From contig NZ_JAQFIF010000001.1 of assembly GCF_029504395.1 (NCBI RefSeq), positions 186,001-250,000 of the forward strand: 64,000 bases of DNA. The letters run 5' to 3'. This DNA is from Arthrobacter sp. ES3-54 (lineage in GTDB: Bacteria; Actinomycetota; Actinomycetes; Actinomycetales; Micrococcaceae). The notes under the pieces are model-generated. The model was not told the origin of the DNA, did not search any database, and worked only from the letters and a program-made list of their open reading frames with translations. Position 1 is the first letter of the stretch. Every line of letters starts with the position of its first letter. A program made the translations under genes and the position numbers. Shown here piece after piece: positions 45,148 to 54,532 of this stretch.

Positions 45148-45845
45148 TGTCCGGCGCAATGACGCCCGGCGCCGGCAGCGGCCGCGCCGGCAAGCCCGGA
45201 CGCGTCGGCTCAGGGGGCTCCGGCGCCGTTCCGGCGGCCATACCGCTGACCACCGCCGACGGCGCCCCCGTGCTGGTCCGCCGGTCCGCCCGCCGGCGCC
45301 GCACCGTCGCTGCGTTCTGGGAAGACGGCACCGCCGTCGTCGCCATCCCCGCCTCTTTCAGCAGGGCCCAGGAACGGGAATGGGTTCACCGCATGCTCGA
45401 AAAACTCAGGCTCCAGGGGGTCCGGGGCGCGCGGGGTGCCGGCCGGCGGCGCCCCCGCAGCGATGCCGACCTTGCCGCCCACGCCGCCGTACTGTCGGCG
45501 AAGTACCTTGGCGGCAGGGCGGTGCCCTCCTCGGTCCGCTGGGTCACCAACCAGAATTCCCGCTGGGGTTCGGCCACACCGTCCGAAGGAACCATCCGGC
45601 TGTCGGCGAAGCTCCAGCCCATGCCGCAGTGGGTCATCGACTATGTGCTGCTCCACGAACTCGCTCACCTCCTGGTGGCCGGCCACGATGCCGCATTCTG
45701 GCGACTGCTGGCGGCCTACCCGGAGACGGAGCGCGCCAAGGCTTTCCTGGACGGGGTCTCGTTCGCGACCTCACGCGGCCTGGCGCCCGGCGGCGGATAC
45801 GACGAAGCCCCGGACGGAACCGAAATCCCGGCCGGGGCCCCTTAG
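45147..45845 (+). CDS. YgjP-like (DUF45) metallopeptidase
   Basis: A 232-residue zinc peptidase-like protein. The metal site is LLHELAHLLVAGHDAAFW (H170, E171, H174 and H180 as third ligand). The upstream core WVTNQNSRWGSATPSEGTIR is typical of the YgjP/WLM branch related to SprT. A Gly/Ser/Ala-rich N-terminus and an Arg-rich segment (GARGAGRRRPRS) lie before it. The ATG overlaps the uvrD2 stop (TAATG), so the two are coupled. Related WLM/SprT proteases act on DNA-protein crosslinks; that role is inferred from family and context. Confidence 0.88.
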   Translation: MSGAMTPGAGSGRAGKPGRVGSGGSGAVPAAIPLTTADGAPVLVRRSARRRRTVAAFWEDGTAVVAIPASFSRAQEREWVHRMLEKLRLQGVRGARGAGRRRPRSDADLAAHAAVLSAKYLGGRAVPSSVRWVTNQNSRWGSATPSEGTIRLSAKLQPMPQWVIDYVLLHELAHLLVAGHDAAFWRLLAAYPETERAKAFLDGVSFATSRGLAPGGGYDEAPDGTEIPAGAP

Positions 45846-45852
45846 CGATCGA

Positions 45853-47403
45853 CTAGGCCTTCGGTTTGCCGCCGTCTTCCGGTCCGCGGTCCTCAGGGTC
45901 GTCGTCGGCCGGTTCCTGGCCGGACGCGCCGGGCTCCGCAGCGTCGTCGGACTTTGCAGAATCCGCAGTGCCCTCTGACTTTGCGTCGCCCTCGGACTCC
46001 GCAGTGCCCTCTGACTTTGCCTCGCCCCCGGTGTCCGTGGTGTCGGTGCCGGCGGGCTCGTCGAAACCGCCGTTGAGCAGCTTCTGCAGGGCGTCATCCA
46101 CTTCGCTGTCGCTGGCTTCTGCGAGTTTCCGGCGTTCGCTGAAGCCCTGCGGATCCTCCAAGTCCTCTGCCGTGGGCAGCAGGTCGGGGTGGTGCCAGAC
46201 GGCGTCGCGGCCCTCCATGCCACGCTCGGCCTTGAGCAAAGCCCAGAGCGTGGCGGCCTCGCGGAGCCGGCGCGGCCGCAGTTCGAGGCCCACGAGGGAG
46301 GAGAACGCGTGCTCCGCGGGACCGCCGGTGGCCCGGCGCCGCCGGACGGTTTCACGCAACGCAGCGGCGGAAGGCAGCAGCTTCTCGGTCGCTCCCCAGG
46401 TGAGTTCGTCTACCCAGCCCTCTACCAGGGCAAGGGCAGTCTCCAGCTTTTCGAGGGCCTGCTCCTGGGCGGGAGTGCGCTGCGGCATGAAGACACCCTG
46501 CGAGAGCGCCTCCTGGATGCCCTCGGGGTTGCTGGGATCGATCTCCCGGGCGAGTTCCTCGATCTTGGACGTGTCAATGTGGATACCGCGGGCGTAGGCC
46601 TCGATCGCGCCGAGCAGGTGTCCGCGCAGCCAGGGGACCTGGACGAAGAGGCGGGCGTGCGCCGCCTCTCGCACGGCGAGGAACAGGCGGATGTCGTTCT
46701 CCGGCAGGCTGAGGCCCTCGCCGAACTTCGCCACATTGGCCGGCAGGAGCGCCATTTCGAGGTCGGCCAGGGGCACGCCGATGTCCGTCGAGCTGACCAC
46801 CTCGGCCGAGAGCGCGCCGATCGCCTGGCCAAGCTGCATGCCGAAGATCGCCCCGCCCATGTTCTGGATCATCGAGGAGGCGCCGCCCATCATGGACTTC
46901 ATTTCCTCGGGCATCTGCTCGGTCATGGCGGCGGAGAGCGCATTGGCAATGCTGTTGGCCACCGGCTCCGTCAGCCGCTTCCACGTCCCGAGGGTTTCCT
47001 CGACCCACTCGGCACGGGACCACGCCCGGCCGATCAGTCCCGTGGCCGGAAGCCCCGTGACCTGGTCGAGCCAGAGTTCGGCCAGCCGGAGGGCCTCATC
47101 GACCTCCCGCGACTGGTGGGCGGTGACCGACGGGTCGGATCCGCTGGCGGCCACCCGCCGGGCGTTCTCATGCGCCAGTTGCCAGTTCACGGGCCCTTCC
47201 GAGGGGGCGCTCATCATCGCCTGCACCTGGGAGAACATCTGGGCCAGGAGGTTTGGGTCGTCCGGGAGCCCGGCGGCCTTGGCGAGTTCGGCGGGGTCGA
47301 TATTGCCCATGCCCTGGCCGCCCATCAGGTTCTTGAGCATTTCGGCCAAGGGATCCTTGGGTTCCTCGTCGCCATTGGACGGATTGAGTGGGTTGGAGGT
47401 CAT
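45853..47403 (-). CDS. DUF2342 family zinc-dependent metalloprotease-like protein
   Basis: A 516-residue protein of the actinobacterial DUF2342 family, annotated in databases as zinc-dependent metalloprotease or hydrolase. The putative metal motif is REAAHARLF (E246, H249), an ExxH form rather than a canonical HExxH. The N-terminus is Gly/Met-rich (MLKNLMGGQGMGNIDP), and the tail has repeats such as AKSEGTAESEGDAKSEGTADS. The mycobacterial relative is Rv3195. Peptidase activity has not been shown for this family to my knowledge. It converges on the YgjP-like gene with 7 nt between stops. Confidence 0.86.
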   Translation of the reverse strand: MTSNPLNPSNGDEEPKDPLAEMLKNLMGGQGMGNIDPAELAKAAGLPDDPNLLAQMFSQVQAMMSAPSEGPVNWQLAHENARRVAASGSDPSVTAHQSREVDEALRLAELWLDQVTGLPATGLIGRAWSRAEWVEETLGTWKRLTEPVANSIANALSAAMTEQMPEEMKSMMGGASSMIQNMGGAIFGMQLGQAIGALSAEVVSSTDIGVPLADLEMALLPANVAKFGEGLSLPENDIRLFLAVREAAHARLFVQVPWLRGHLLGAIEAYARGIHIDTSKIEELAREIDPSNPEGIQEALSQGVFMPQRTPAQEQALEKLETALALVEGWVDELTWGATEKLLPSAAALRETVRRRRATGGPAEHAFSSLVGLELRPRRLREAATLWALLKAERGMEGRDAVWHHPDLLPTAEDLEDPQGFSERRKLAEASDSEVDDALQKLLNGGFDEPAGTDTTDTGGEAKSEGTAESEGDAKSEGTADSAKSDDAAEPGASGQEPADDDPEDRGPEDGGKPKA

Positions 47404-47660
47404 GATCCCGCCGATCGTCGGTGTGGCTGCTTCTCAACTTCACGGTACCCCTCGGCAAGAGCGGCTGTCTGCCGAAACCGCGCCACGTTCGCTGTAGGCA
47501 AAGAGCGCTCCGGGGCGCCGAGCGCGTACGCTTGGAAGTTGGAATATTTGCACGCGGCAGCCTCGGGTTAGGCTGCGGCCCTGGTGCTTCGTCGCGGTGT
47601 CCTCGCAGGCTTGTCCTGTCGGGGCCGCCGCCCCTTGTGCCGGCACGGAGAGGTCGTTCA

Positions 47661-48809
47661 ATGACAGTCACCCAAGGCGAGCAGCCCGCCAGCGACCCAG
47701 CGGCCGGCCCTGTCCGGGGCAGAAGGGCGCGGCTGGCAGGCACTGGCGTGCGGCGCAAGCGCAACAACCGGTCATCAGCCATGCTGGTCTCGGGGTTGCT
47801 GGCCGCGGCCTTGGGCATCGCTGCGGTGAGCCTGCCGGTGCCCTACGTGATCGAGTCTCCCGGACCCACGTTCAACACAATCGGCCAGGACAACGGCAAG
47901 CCGGTCATCAGCGTCAGCGGCCACGAGACGTTTCCCGCCAAGGGCAGCCTGGACCTCACCACTGTCTATGTCGACGGCGGTCCCAACGGTCCCGTCAGCG
48001 TCGTCGAGGCGTTTTCGGCATGGCTTAACGGGACCAAAGCCGTCTACCCCCAGGAGCTGCTGTTCCCGAGCGGCGTCACCAAGGAGCAGTCCCAGCAGGA
48101 GAGCGCGACGGCGATGACCACCTCCCAGGAGAACGCCGTCGCCGCGGCACTGAAGGATCTGAACATTCCGTTCGGGCAGAAAATGCAGGTGGCCGGCCTC
48201 CCGGACGACTCTGCCTCGAAGGGACTGCTGCAGGCAGGGGACGTTTTGGTCTCCATCAATGACAAGCCCATCACCGCCCTCGGCGTCGTCCAGGCGGAAC
48301 TGGCCGCCGGCAACGGCAAACCCGTCAAGGTCATCGTGGAACGCGCCGGCGCCCGGGTGCCTGTCACGGTCACTCCGACCAAAAACAGCGCGGGCCGCTA
48401 CATCCTCGGCGTCTTGCTGCAGTACAAGTTCACGTTCCCGTTCAACGTCACCATCTCGCTCGACAAAGTCGGCGGCCCCAGCGCGGGCATGATGTTCGCG
48501 CTGGGCATCATTGACACCGTCACCCCGGGCGACCTGACCGGCGGCAAGCACATCGCCGGGACCGGAACCATCACCCCGGACGGTGCCGTGGGACCCATCG
48601 GCGGGATCGCCCAGAAAATGCAGGGGGCGCGGTCCGCCGGGGCCACGTTGTTCCTGGCCCCGGCAGCCAACTGCGACGACGTCCTGGGCCACATCCCAGA
48701 CAGACTGCAAGTGGTCCGGGTCGAGAACCTCACCGAGGCCCGCAAAGCGGTGGAACTGGCCGCGTCAGGCGGCGACACATCGGGCCTTCCGGTATGCACT
48801 AGCAACTAG
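47661..48809 (+). CDS. Membrane-anchored PDZ and Lon-type serine protease
   Basis: A 382-residue protein with one N-terminal membrane helix (about 41-62, MLVSGLLAAALGIAAVSLPV), an intervening domain, a PDZ domain (about 170-245, LLQAGDVLVSINDKPITALG) and a Lon (S16) proteolytic domain. The catalytic dyad is Ser274 in GGPSAGMMF and Lys319 in GIAQKMQGA. There is no ATPase domain. The mycobacterial relative is Rv3194c. The domain topology suggests an extracytoplasmic site. GGAGAGG lies 7 nt before the ATG. A large stem-loop separates it from the UPF0182 gene. Confidence 0.92.
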   Translation: MTVTQGEQPASDPAAGPVRGRRARLAGTGVRRKRNNRSSAMLVSGLLAAALGIAAVSLPVPYVIESPGPTFNTIGQDNGKPVISVSGHETFPAKGSLDLTTVYVDGGPNGPVSVVEAFSAWLNGTKAVYPQELLFPSGVTKEQSQQESATAMTTSQENAVAAALKDLNIPFGQKMQVAGLPDDSASKGLLQAGDVLVSINDKPITALGVVQAELAAGNGKPVKVIVERAGARVPVTVTPTKNSAGRYILGVLLQYKFTFPFNVTISLDKVGGPSAGMMFALGIIDTVTPGDLTGGKHIAGTGTITPDGAVGPIGGIAQKMQGARSAGATLFLAPAANCDDVLGHIPDRLQVVRVENLTEARKAVELAASGGDTSGLPVCTSN

Positions 48810-48853
48810 ACTGACCGCGGAACTAAGCGCCGGCCCCACTCGTGGCATTAGTG

Positions 48854-48917
48854 ACGGCCGCCGTCGTCCCTCGGGCACCCTGCTGCAGGGCCCTGACGGG
48901 TCGGCAGCGGCGGCCGT
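48854..48917 (+). terminator. Large GC-rich stem-loop after the PDZ-Lon gene
   Basis: ACGGCCGCCG (48854-48863) pairs with CGGCGGCCGT (48908-48917). The loop contains a second hairpin, CCCTG-CTG-CAGGG. No U-tract follows; TAGAAT (48918-48923), a good -10, abuts the stem. It is either a terminator with a promoter directly after it or a regulatory leader element for UPF0182. Confidence 0.5.
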
Positions 48918-49025
48918 TAGAATGCATCAAACCCTGCAATACCGGCACTTAGTCGCCCAACTGAGTCACAGCAGCGACTAATAACTAAAAATCAGCAGTA
49001 GACGACTAGCTATGAGGTACCGAGT

Positions 49026-52022
49026 TTGTCCCGTCCCGCCAGCCCTGTCCCGCCCGGAAGACCCCAGACACGACGCGGCGCCCTGACGCCGACACTGATC
49101 ATCGTGGCCCTGATCGTGGTCGGATTCATCTTCTTCGCCAATGTCTGGACGGATGTCCTCTGGTACCAGCAGCTGGGCTTCTTCCAAGTGTTCCTGACCG
49201 AGAACCTGGCCAGGATCGGGATCTTCATGACCGGTTTCGCCATCATGTTTACCGCCGTCTTCTTCGCCATCCGGATTGCCTACCATGCGCGGCCGGTGTA
49301 CGCCCCCGACTCGGAAATCCGGGACAACCTGAACCGCTACCAGGCCCAGCTCGAACCCGTCCGACGCGTCGTGATGGTGGGGCTTCCTATCCTCTTTGGC
49401 CTGTTCGCCGGCAGCGCCGCCGCCAGCCAGTGGCAGAAAGTGCTCCTGTTCCTGAACCAGGAGCCCTTCGGCCAGAATGATCCGCAGTTCGGCCTGGACA
49501 TCAGCTTCTACCTCATGACCCTTCCGTTCCTCGGCTTCGTCACCGGGTTCCTCATCAGCGTCACGGTGGTGGCTGGTCTCGCCGGCATCCTCACGCACTA
49601 CCTTTACGGCAGCATCCGGATCATGGAACGCGGGATCTTCACCAGCCGCGCCGCCCAGATCCACCTGGCTGTCACGGGCGCTGCCTTCCTGCTGCTGATG
49701 GGCATCAACTTCTGGCTGGACCGCTACTCCACCGTGCAGAACAACGGTGGACGCTGGGCCGGTGCGCTGTACACGGACGTGAACGCCGTCATTCCGACCA
49801 AGGCCATCCTGGCCGTGGCCGCGGCGATCGTCGCCGTGCTGTTCATCGTCGCCGCGGTGATCGGCAAGTGGCGTCTGCCCGTGATCGGCACCGCGATGCT
49901 CATCATCACGGCCATCCTGGCCGGCGGCGTCTACCCTTGGGTCATCCAGCAGTTCCAGGTCCGGCCCTCGGAACAGACGCTGGAGAACCAATTCATCAAG
50001 CGGAACATCGCCATGACCCGCGCCGCCTACGGCCTGGATAAGGTCCAGGAAAAGCGGTACAACGCCACCACCGCCGCCACCTCCGGTGCGCTGGCCCCCG
50101 ATGCGCAGACCACCGCCAACATCCGTCTGCTCGATCCGAACCTGATCTCGGATGCGTTCTCGCAGCTTGAACAGTACCGGCCCTATTACCAGTTCCCCAG
50201 CGCCCTGAATGTGGACCGCTACGAGATCGACGGCAAGATCCAGGACACGGTCATCGCCGTCCGCGAACTCAACCCGGACGGGCTGGCCACGAACCAGCAG
50301 TCCTGGCTGAACCGGCACGTGGTCTACACGCACGGCTATGGCGTCGTCGCAGCCAAGGGCAACAAGTTCACCGTGGACGGCAAGCCCGACTTCCTGCAGT
50401 CGGGCATCCCGTCCACCGGCGCGCTCGGCAACGATTCGACCTATCAGCCCCGCGTCTACTTCGGCCAGGACTCGCCCGACTACTCGATCGTGGGCGCCCC
50501 GGCCGGTGCCCCGCACCGCGAGCAGGATCGGCCCGCGGCCAAGGAAGGCGACGGCGAAACGCAGTACACCTTCACCGGCAACGGCGGCCCGAACGTCGGC
50601 AGCTTCTTCAACAAGATCCTCTACGCGATCAAGTTCCAGTCCTCGGACCTGCTGCTTTCCGACGGCGTGAACGCCGAGTCCCAGATCCTCTACGACCGCA
50701 ACCCGCGCGACCGCGTCGAAAAGGTTGCGCCCTACCTGACCGTGGACGGCAATCCCTATCCCGCCGTCGTCGACGGCAGGGTGAAGTGGATCGTGGACGG
50801 GTACACCACGAGCCCGTACTTCCCGTACTCGCAGCAGGAGCAGCTCTCTGCGGCGACAGCCGACTCACAGACCGCCGCGAATCGGACGGTAGCCCTGCCG
50901 AACAGCTCGGTAAACTACATCCGCAACTCGGTCAAGGCCACCGTGGATGCCTATGACGGCTCCGTGACGCTTTACGCCTGGGATGACCAGGACCCTGTGC
51001 TGAAGGCCTGGCAGAAGGTCTTTCCCACGTCGGTGAAGCCGTATACCGAGATGTCCGGCGCGCTCATGAGCCACGTGCGGTACCCGGAGGACCTGTTCAA
51101 GGTCCAGCGCGAGCTCCTCGGCCGCTACCACGTGACCAACCCGGACAGCTTCTACACCAACATTGACGCCTGGTCCGTCCCCAACGACCCCACCGTCAAG
51201 GACGAGGTCAAGCAGCCGCCGTACTACATGTCACTGAAGATGCCCGACCAGGACAAGCCAGCATTCCAGCTGACCTCGTCATTCATCCCGCAGGTGGTCA
51301 ATGGCAACGCCCGCAACGTGCTCTACGGCTTCCTGGCCGCGGACTCCGACGCCGGCAACAAGAAGGGCGTCAAGGCGGACAGCTACGGCCAGCTCAGGCT
51401 CCTGCAGATCCCGCCGGAGACCCAGGTCCCGGGCCCCGGCCAGGCGCAGAACAAGTTCAACTCCGACCCCACCGTTTCGCAGGCCCTCAACCTGCTGCGC
51501 CAGGGTGCGTCGGCGGTGCTCAACGGCAACCTCCTGACCTTGCCTGTCGGCGGCGGCATGGCGTACGTCCAGCCCGTCTATCTGCGGTCCACCGGTGAAA
51601 CCTCCTACCCGACGCTGCAGCGGGTCCTGGTGGCGTTCGGTGACAAGATCGGGTTCGCGCCCACGCTGGACGAGGCACTAAACCAGCTGTTCGGCGGAAA
51701 TTCGGGGGCCGCGGCAGGGGACAAGTCGAACAAGGGACAAACGCCCGCCGCACCCACCACCCCTGGTGGGACACCGGCAGCACCTGGCCCCACCGACGCG
51801 AAGGCTGAACTGAAGGCCGCCCTGGACGAGGCCAACGCCGCGATCAAGGCTGGCCAGGAGGCCCTCGCGAAGGGCGACTTCGCGACCTATGGTGAGCAGC
51901 AGAAGAAGCTGAATGCTGCCTTGCAGAAGGCGCTCGAGGCCGAAGCGAAGCTGGAAACCCCGGCGGCCCCGGCGGGCACGGCCTCGCCGTCGGCCTCGCC
52001 GTCAGCGACGGCGGGCGGCTAA
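49026..52022 (+). CDS. UPF0182 family membrane protein
   Basis: A 998-residue protein with about seven transmembrane helices in the first 310 residues (for example [20 protein letters not shown] and [19 protein letters not shown]), then a very large extracytoplasmic domain with conserved Tyr/Asn/Asp-rich motifs and a C-terminal Ala/Pro-rich, partly helical tail ([20 protein letters not shown]). The family is widespread in actinobacteria and some other bacteria with no established function. The TTG start is supported by GAGG 8 nt upstream. It follows the PDZ-Lon gene as in mycobacteria (Rv3193c). Confidence 0.92.
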   Translation: MSRPASPVPPGRPQTRRGALTPTLIIVALIVVGFIFFANVWTDVLWYQQLGFFQVFLTENLARIGIFMTGFAIMFTAVFFAIRIAYHARPVYAPDSEIRDNLNRYQAQLEPVRRVVMVGLPILFGLFAGSAAASQWQKVLLFLNQEPFGQNDPQFGLDISFYLMTLPFLGFVTGFLISVTVVAGLAGILTHYLYGSIRIMERGIFTSRAAQIHLAVTGAAFLLLMGINFWLDRYSTVQNNGGRWAGALYTDVNAVIPTKAILAVAAAIVAVLFIVAAVIGKWRLPVIGTAMLIITAILAGGVYPWVIQQFQVRPSEQTLENQFIKRNIAMTRAAYGLDKVQEKRYNATTAATSGALAPDAQTTANIRLLDPNLISDAFSQLEQYRPYYQFPSALNVDRYEIDGKIQDTVIAVRELNPDGLATNQQSWLNRHVVYTHGYGVVAAKGNKFTVDGKPDFLQSGIPSTGALGNDSTYQPRVYFGQDSPDYSIVGAPAGAPHREQDRPAAKEGDGETQYTFTGNGGPNVGSFFNKILYAIKFQSSDLLLSDGVNAESQILYDRNPRDRVEKVAPYLTVDGNPYPAVVDGRVKWIVDGYTTSPYFPYSQQEQLSAATADSQTAANRTVALPNSSVNYIRNSVKATVDAYDGSVTLYAWDDQDPVLKAWQKVFPTSVKPYTEMSGALMSHVRYPEDLFKVQRELLGRYHVTNPDSFYTNIDAWSVPNDPTVKDEVKQPPYYMSLKMPDQDKPAFQLTSSFIPQVVNGNARNVLYGFLAADSDAGNKKGVKADSYGQLRLLQIPPETQVPGPGQAQNKFNSDPTVSQALNLLRQGASAVLNGNLLTLPVGGGMAYVQPVYLRSTGETSYPTLQRVLVAFGDKIGFAPTLDEALNQLFGGNSGAAAGDKSNKGQTPAAPTTPGGTPAAPGPTDAKAELKAALDEANAAIKAGQEALAKGDFATYGEQQKKLNAALQKALEAEAKLETPAAPAGTASPSASPSATAGG

Positions 52023-52061
52023 CGCGGCGCTACAGCCAGGCACAGGCTCTGCGCGGTCCTC

Positions 52062-52102
52062 AGGCCGGGTTTGCCCTCCACGGAGAGGCAAGCCCGGCCT
52101 GT
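52062..52102 (+). terminator. Hairpin terminator after UPF0182
   Basis: CAGGCCGGGTTTGCC (52062-52076) pairs with GGCAAGCCCGGCCTG (52088-52102) with one G-U pair and an 11-nt loop. It lies 39 nt past the UPF0182 stop codon. No U-tract follows. Confidence 0.7.
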
Positions 52103-52202
52103 GGCGTAGACGGGGCCCCGGTCTGCGCGGCTTTGGCCGCGGGGTGCCCCGTGGACGGAGGAAGCCCAGCGGTCTTCGAGATGCACATCACGTCACCTCG
52201 AT

Positions 52203-52231
52203 TTGGCCTCAAGTTCACCGGCAGGTAGAGT
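52203..52231 (+). promoter_or_regulatory. Promoter of the first initiator tRNA gene
   Basis: TTGGCC (52203-52208) and TAGAGT (52226-52231) are separated by exactly 17 bp, and the tRNA begins 11 nt after the -10. The second tRNA copy has the same TAGAGT (52665-52670) at the same distance, but its -35 position (TCGGGG) does not match the consensus. Confidence 0.65.
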
Positions 52232-52242
52232 TGATCTTGCGA

Positions 52243-52316
52243 CGCGGGGTGGAGCAGTTCGGTAGCTCGCTGGGCTCATAACCCAGAGGTCACAGGTTCA
52301 AATCCTGTCCCCGCAA
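52243..52316 (+). tRNA. Initiator tRNA-Met (CAT), copy 1, CCA not encoded
   Basis: A 74-nt cloverleaf. The acceptor stem starts with C opposite A at the 1-72 pair, unpaired as required for formyl-methionine initiator tRNA. The anticodon arm GGGCTCATAACCC has CAT and the three G-C pairs specific to initiators. The T arm is ACAGGTTCAAATCCTGT. The sequence after the discriminator A is CTG, so CCA must be added by enzyme. Confidence 0.97.
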
Positions 52317-52325
52317 CTGGAGAAG

Positions 52326-52359
52326 AGGTCCGGAACACTGGAAACAGTGTTCCGGACCT
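52326..52359 (+). terminator. Terminator after tRNA copy 1
   Basis: AGGTCCGGAACACTG (52326-52340) pairs perfectly with 52345-52359 around a GAAA tetraloop and is followed by TTCGCTTT. It begins 10 nt after the tRNA. Confidence 0.92.
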
Positions 52360-52664
52360 TTCGCTTTAAGCGCCGCAGGGGCGCCCCCGGAAAGCCCCCC
52401 GGCGGATGCGGTCCGGGGGCACTTTGACACGTACACGCCGCGGACACCGGACCCGAGGGCCGGAGTCGTGTCCAAAGGCGCCCCGGGCGGTGAACGGCGG
52501 TGTCTGGAACTCCCTTCGATGCGGGGTTGACGCAACGAAACCCGGAAACCCTGGACCGGCATAGTGAAACTGGACCCGGATACCGGACGTGACCGCAAGC
52601 GACCTGGGCCGGTCTGGACTGGACCTGGCTTGGGCACGTGGTCGGGGCGGTCCGGAAACTAGGG
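52360..52664. other. 305-bp gap between the two initiator tRNA genes
   Basis: GC-rich non-coding DNA with no recognisable gene, repeat or second hairpin of note. Apart from about 16 bp immediately before each tRNA, the flanks of the two copies do not resemble one another. Confidence 0.5.
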
Positions 52665-52681
52665 TAGAGTGGATCAAGCGA

Positions 52682-52758
52682 CGCGGGGTGGAGCAGTTCG
52701 GTAGCTCGCTGGGCTCATAACCCAGAGGTCACAGGTTCAAATCCTGTCCCCGCAACCA
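52682..52758 (+). tRNA. Initiator tRNA-Met (CAT), copy 2, CCA encoded
   Basis: Bases 52682-52755 are identical to copy 1, including the C1-A72 mismatch and GGG/CCC anticodon stem. The discriminator A is followed by CCA (52756-52758), so this copy has a genomic 3' end. A -10 TAGAGT lies 11 nt upstream. Confidence 0.97.
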
Positions 52759-52779
52759 GGAAACACCAGCAGTACACAG

Positions 52780-52809
52780 AAAGGCCCGGATCTGATGATC
52801 CGGGCCTTT
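52780..52809 (+). terminator. Terminator after tRNA copy 2
   Basis: AAAGGCCCGGATC (52780-52792) pairs perfectly with GATCCGGGCCTTT (52797-52809) around TGAT. It begins 21 nt after the CCA. Confidence 0.9.
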
Positions 52810-52820
52810 CCTGTTTCCCC

Positions 52821-52906
52821 GCGGACGCTATCGCTGCGGACGGCTGCCCCTGAGAACGGCTACCGCTGTGGACGGCTACGGCTTCCCCCGCGGACGGCTA
52901 CCGCTG
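52821..52906. repeat. Five degenerate 16-bp tandem repeats
   Basis: Units related to CGGACGGCTACCGCTG start at 52821, 52837, 52853, 52869 and 52891, the fourth carrying 6 extra bases. They fill the gap between the tRNA terminator and the photolyase stop codon. No reading frame is supported. Confidence 0.75.
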
Positions 52907-52963
52907 GGAGCGGCGCAACCCGGAACCGGTCTAGCCGGCGCCCGGCCGGCCCCCGGCCGGCCG

Positions 52964-54388
52964 TCAGTCATCCTTGAGCCGCTGATAGGTCGCCAGTGCA
53001 CGCGCCCGGGACTCGGCAAGGTCCACGATGGGTGCGGGGTAGCCGGTGGCGGCGCCGTGGGCCTTCCACGGCTCGTGGATGGCTTTGTCGTCCAGCGCCG
53101 CGAGCTCGGGTATGTACCCGCGCAGGTATCGTCCCGCGGCGTCGAACTTCTTGCTCTGCGTGACAGGGTTGAAGATCCGGAAATACGGCGAGGCGTCGGC
53201 TCCCGAGCCCGCGACCCACTGCCAGTTGGCCGGGTTGCTCGCGGCATCGGCGTCCACCAGGGTGTCCCAGAACCAAGCCTCGCCCAGCCGCCAGTCGGCC
53301 AGCAAGTTCTTCACCAGGAAGGACGCCGCGGCCATCCGCACCCGGTTGTGCATCCAGCCCGTCTGCCAGAGCTGGCGCATGCCCGCGTCCACCATCGGGT
53401 AGCCGGTGCGGCCCTGCTGCCAGGCTTCAAGCTCGGCGCCCGAGGCCGGCTGCCACTCGAAGCGGTCGAACTCCGGCCGGTAATTCCGCGTCGCCAGGTC
53501 GGGATTCTCGTAGAGCAACTGCCAGCAGAATTCCCGCCAGCCAAGTTCGGAACGGAAGATCCCGACGTCGGCCGGCGCCCCCGGCGCAAAGCTCTCCCGC
53601 AGCGTGTGCCAGATCCGGAAGGGACTGACTTCGCCAAAACGCAGATGCGGGGAGAGCCGGCTGGTACCTTCGACGCCGGGGACGTCGCGGCCGGTGCCAT
53701 ATGCTGCTGCCGGCCCGTCCACGAAATCCATGAGCCGGCTGTGGGCGCCGGCTTCACCCGGTGTCCAGGTGCCGGCCAGCCCGGAGCTCCAGTCGGGATG
53801 CCGGGGGAGCAGGCCCCAGCCTTCGAGCGTTTCGCTCTCCGGCAGGCTGCCGCTCCGCGTGCGTGCCGGGGCCGGCAGCTGGTCCGGGGCCTCCAAAGGC
53901 TGCCGGGGCTCGGCGCCGGCCAGACAGGCCCTCCAGAACGGCGTGAAGACCTTGTAGGGACCATCGCTGCCGGTCCGCACGGTCCATGGCTCGAACATGA
54001 GGTTTGCCTGGAAGCTCGTGGCGTTGATGCCGTGCTCGGTGGCCCAGCTCTTCAGGCCGGCGTCGACCGTGCGTTCGGGCCCGCCGTAGCGGCGGTTCCA
54101 CAGCAGCGTGTCGGCCGATGTTTCCACCGCGAGGTCCTGGATGATCCGGACGGCCGGGCCGCGGCGGAGCACCAGCCGCGAGCCCGCGGCCTCCAGCGCG
54201 GCGGCGAGCCCGGCCAAGGAATGGTGGAGCCACCACTTCACCGCTCCGCCCAAGGGCCGGATGCCAGGCGACTCCTCGTCCAGGACATAGACGACGGTCA
54301 GGGGTGTGTGCAGGGCGGCGGCCTCCATCAGTGCCGGATTGTCATCCAGCCGGAGGTCGTCACGAAGCCAGACAAGGGTCGCAGACAT
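52964..54388 (-). CDS. phrB: Deoxyribodipyrimidine photolyase
   Basis: A 474-residue cryptochrome/photolyase-family enzyme that repairs cyclobutane pyrimidine dimers with blue light. The N-terminal antenna-binding Rossmann domain starts TLVWLRDDLRLDDNPAL. The FAD domain shows TSRLSPHLRFGEVS, ELGWREFCWQLLY, TGYPMVDAGMRQLWQTGWMH and NPANWQWVAGSGADASPYFR. The order matches class I CPD photolyases. The ATG lies exactly 6 nt after TACCGT, predicting a leaderless mRNA; an ATG 60 bases upstream precedes the promoter and was rejected. Confidence 0.95.
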   Translation of the reverse strand: MSATLVWLRDDLRLDDNPALMEAAALHTPLTVVYVLDEESPGIRPLGGAVKWWLHHSLAGLAAALEAAGSRLVLRRGPAVRIIQDLAVETSADTLLWNRRYGGPERTVDAGLKSWATEHGINATSFQANLMFEPWTVRTGSDGPYKVFTPFWRACLAGAEPRQPLEAPDQLPAPARTRSGSLPESETLEGWGLLPRHPDWSSGLAGTWTPGEAGAHSRLMDFVDGPAAAYGTGRDVPGVEGTSRLSPHLRFGEVSPFRIWHTLRESFAPGAPADVGIFRSELGWREFCWQLLYENPDLATRNYRPEFDRFEWQPASGAELEAWQQGRTGYPMVDAGMRQLWQTGWMHNRVRMAAASFLVKNLLADWRLGEAWFWDTLVDADAASNPANWQWVAGSGADASPYFRIFNPVTQSKKFDAAGRYLRGYIPELAALDDKAIHEPWKAHGAATGYPAPIVDLAESRARALATYQRLKDD

Positions 54389-54400
54389 GGATCCACGGTA
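54389..54400 (-). promoter_or_regulatory. Leaderless -10 element of the photolyase gene
   Basis: TACCGT (54400-54395) lies 6 nt before the photolyase ATG, with GGATCC between. No ribosome site and no clear -35 are visible. Confidence 0.55.
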
Positions 54401-54452
54401 CACGCGCGGCGGCCGGCACGGCCGCCCGTGCGGTGCAACAAGGGGCACAACA

Positions 54453-54512
54453 AGGGCCGGGCTCCGGCAGGCGAACCTGAGGTGTCAGGCTCGCCCGCCG
54501 GAGTCCGGCCCT
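54453..54512 (-). terminator. Long hairpin terminator after pspA
   Basis: A stem of about 26 bp with three mismatches spans 54453-54512; outer arms AGGGCCGG and CCGGCCCT, inner arms AACCTGA and TCAGGCT. On the minus strand it is followed by TTGTTGT. It separates pspA from the downstream photolyase gene. Confidence 0.8.
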
Positions 54513-54532
54513 GGGCCCGGAACGTGCGTTGG

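Noticed and set aside
52243..52758. Initiator tRNA genes as a possible integration (att) site
   Set aside because: No integrase, no direct repeat of the tRNA 3' end and no change in composition or gene type around them.
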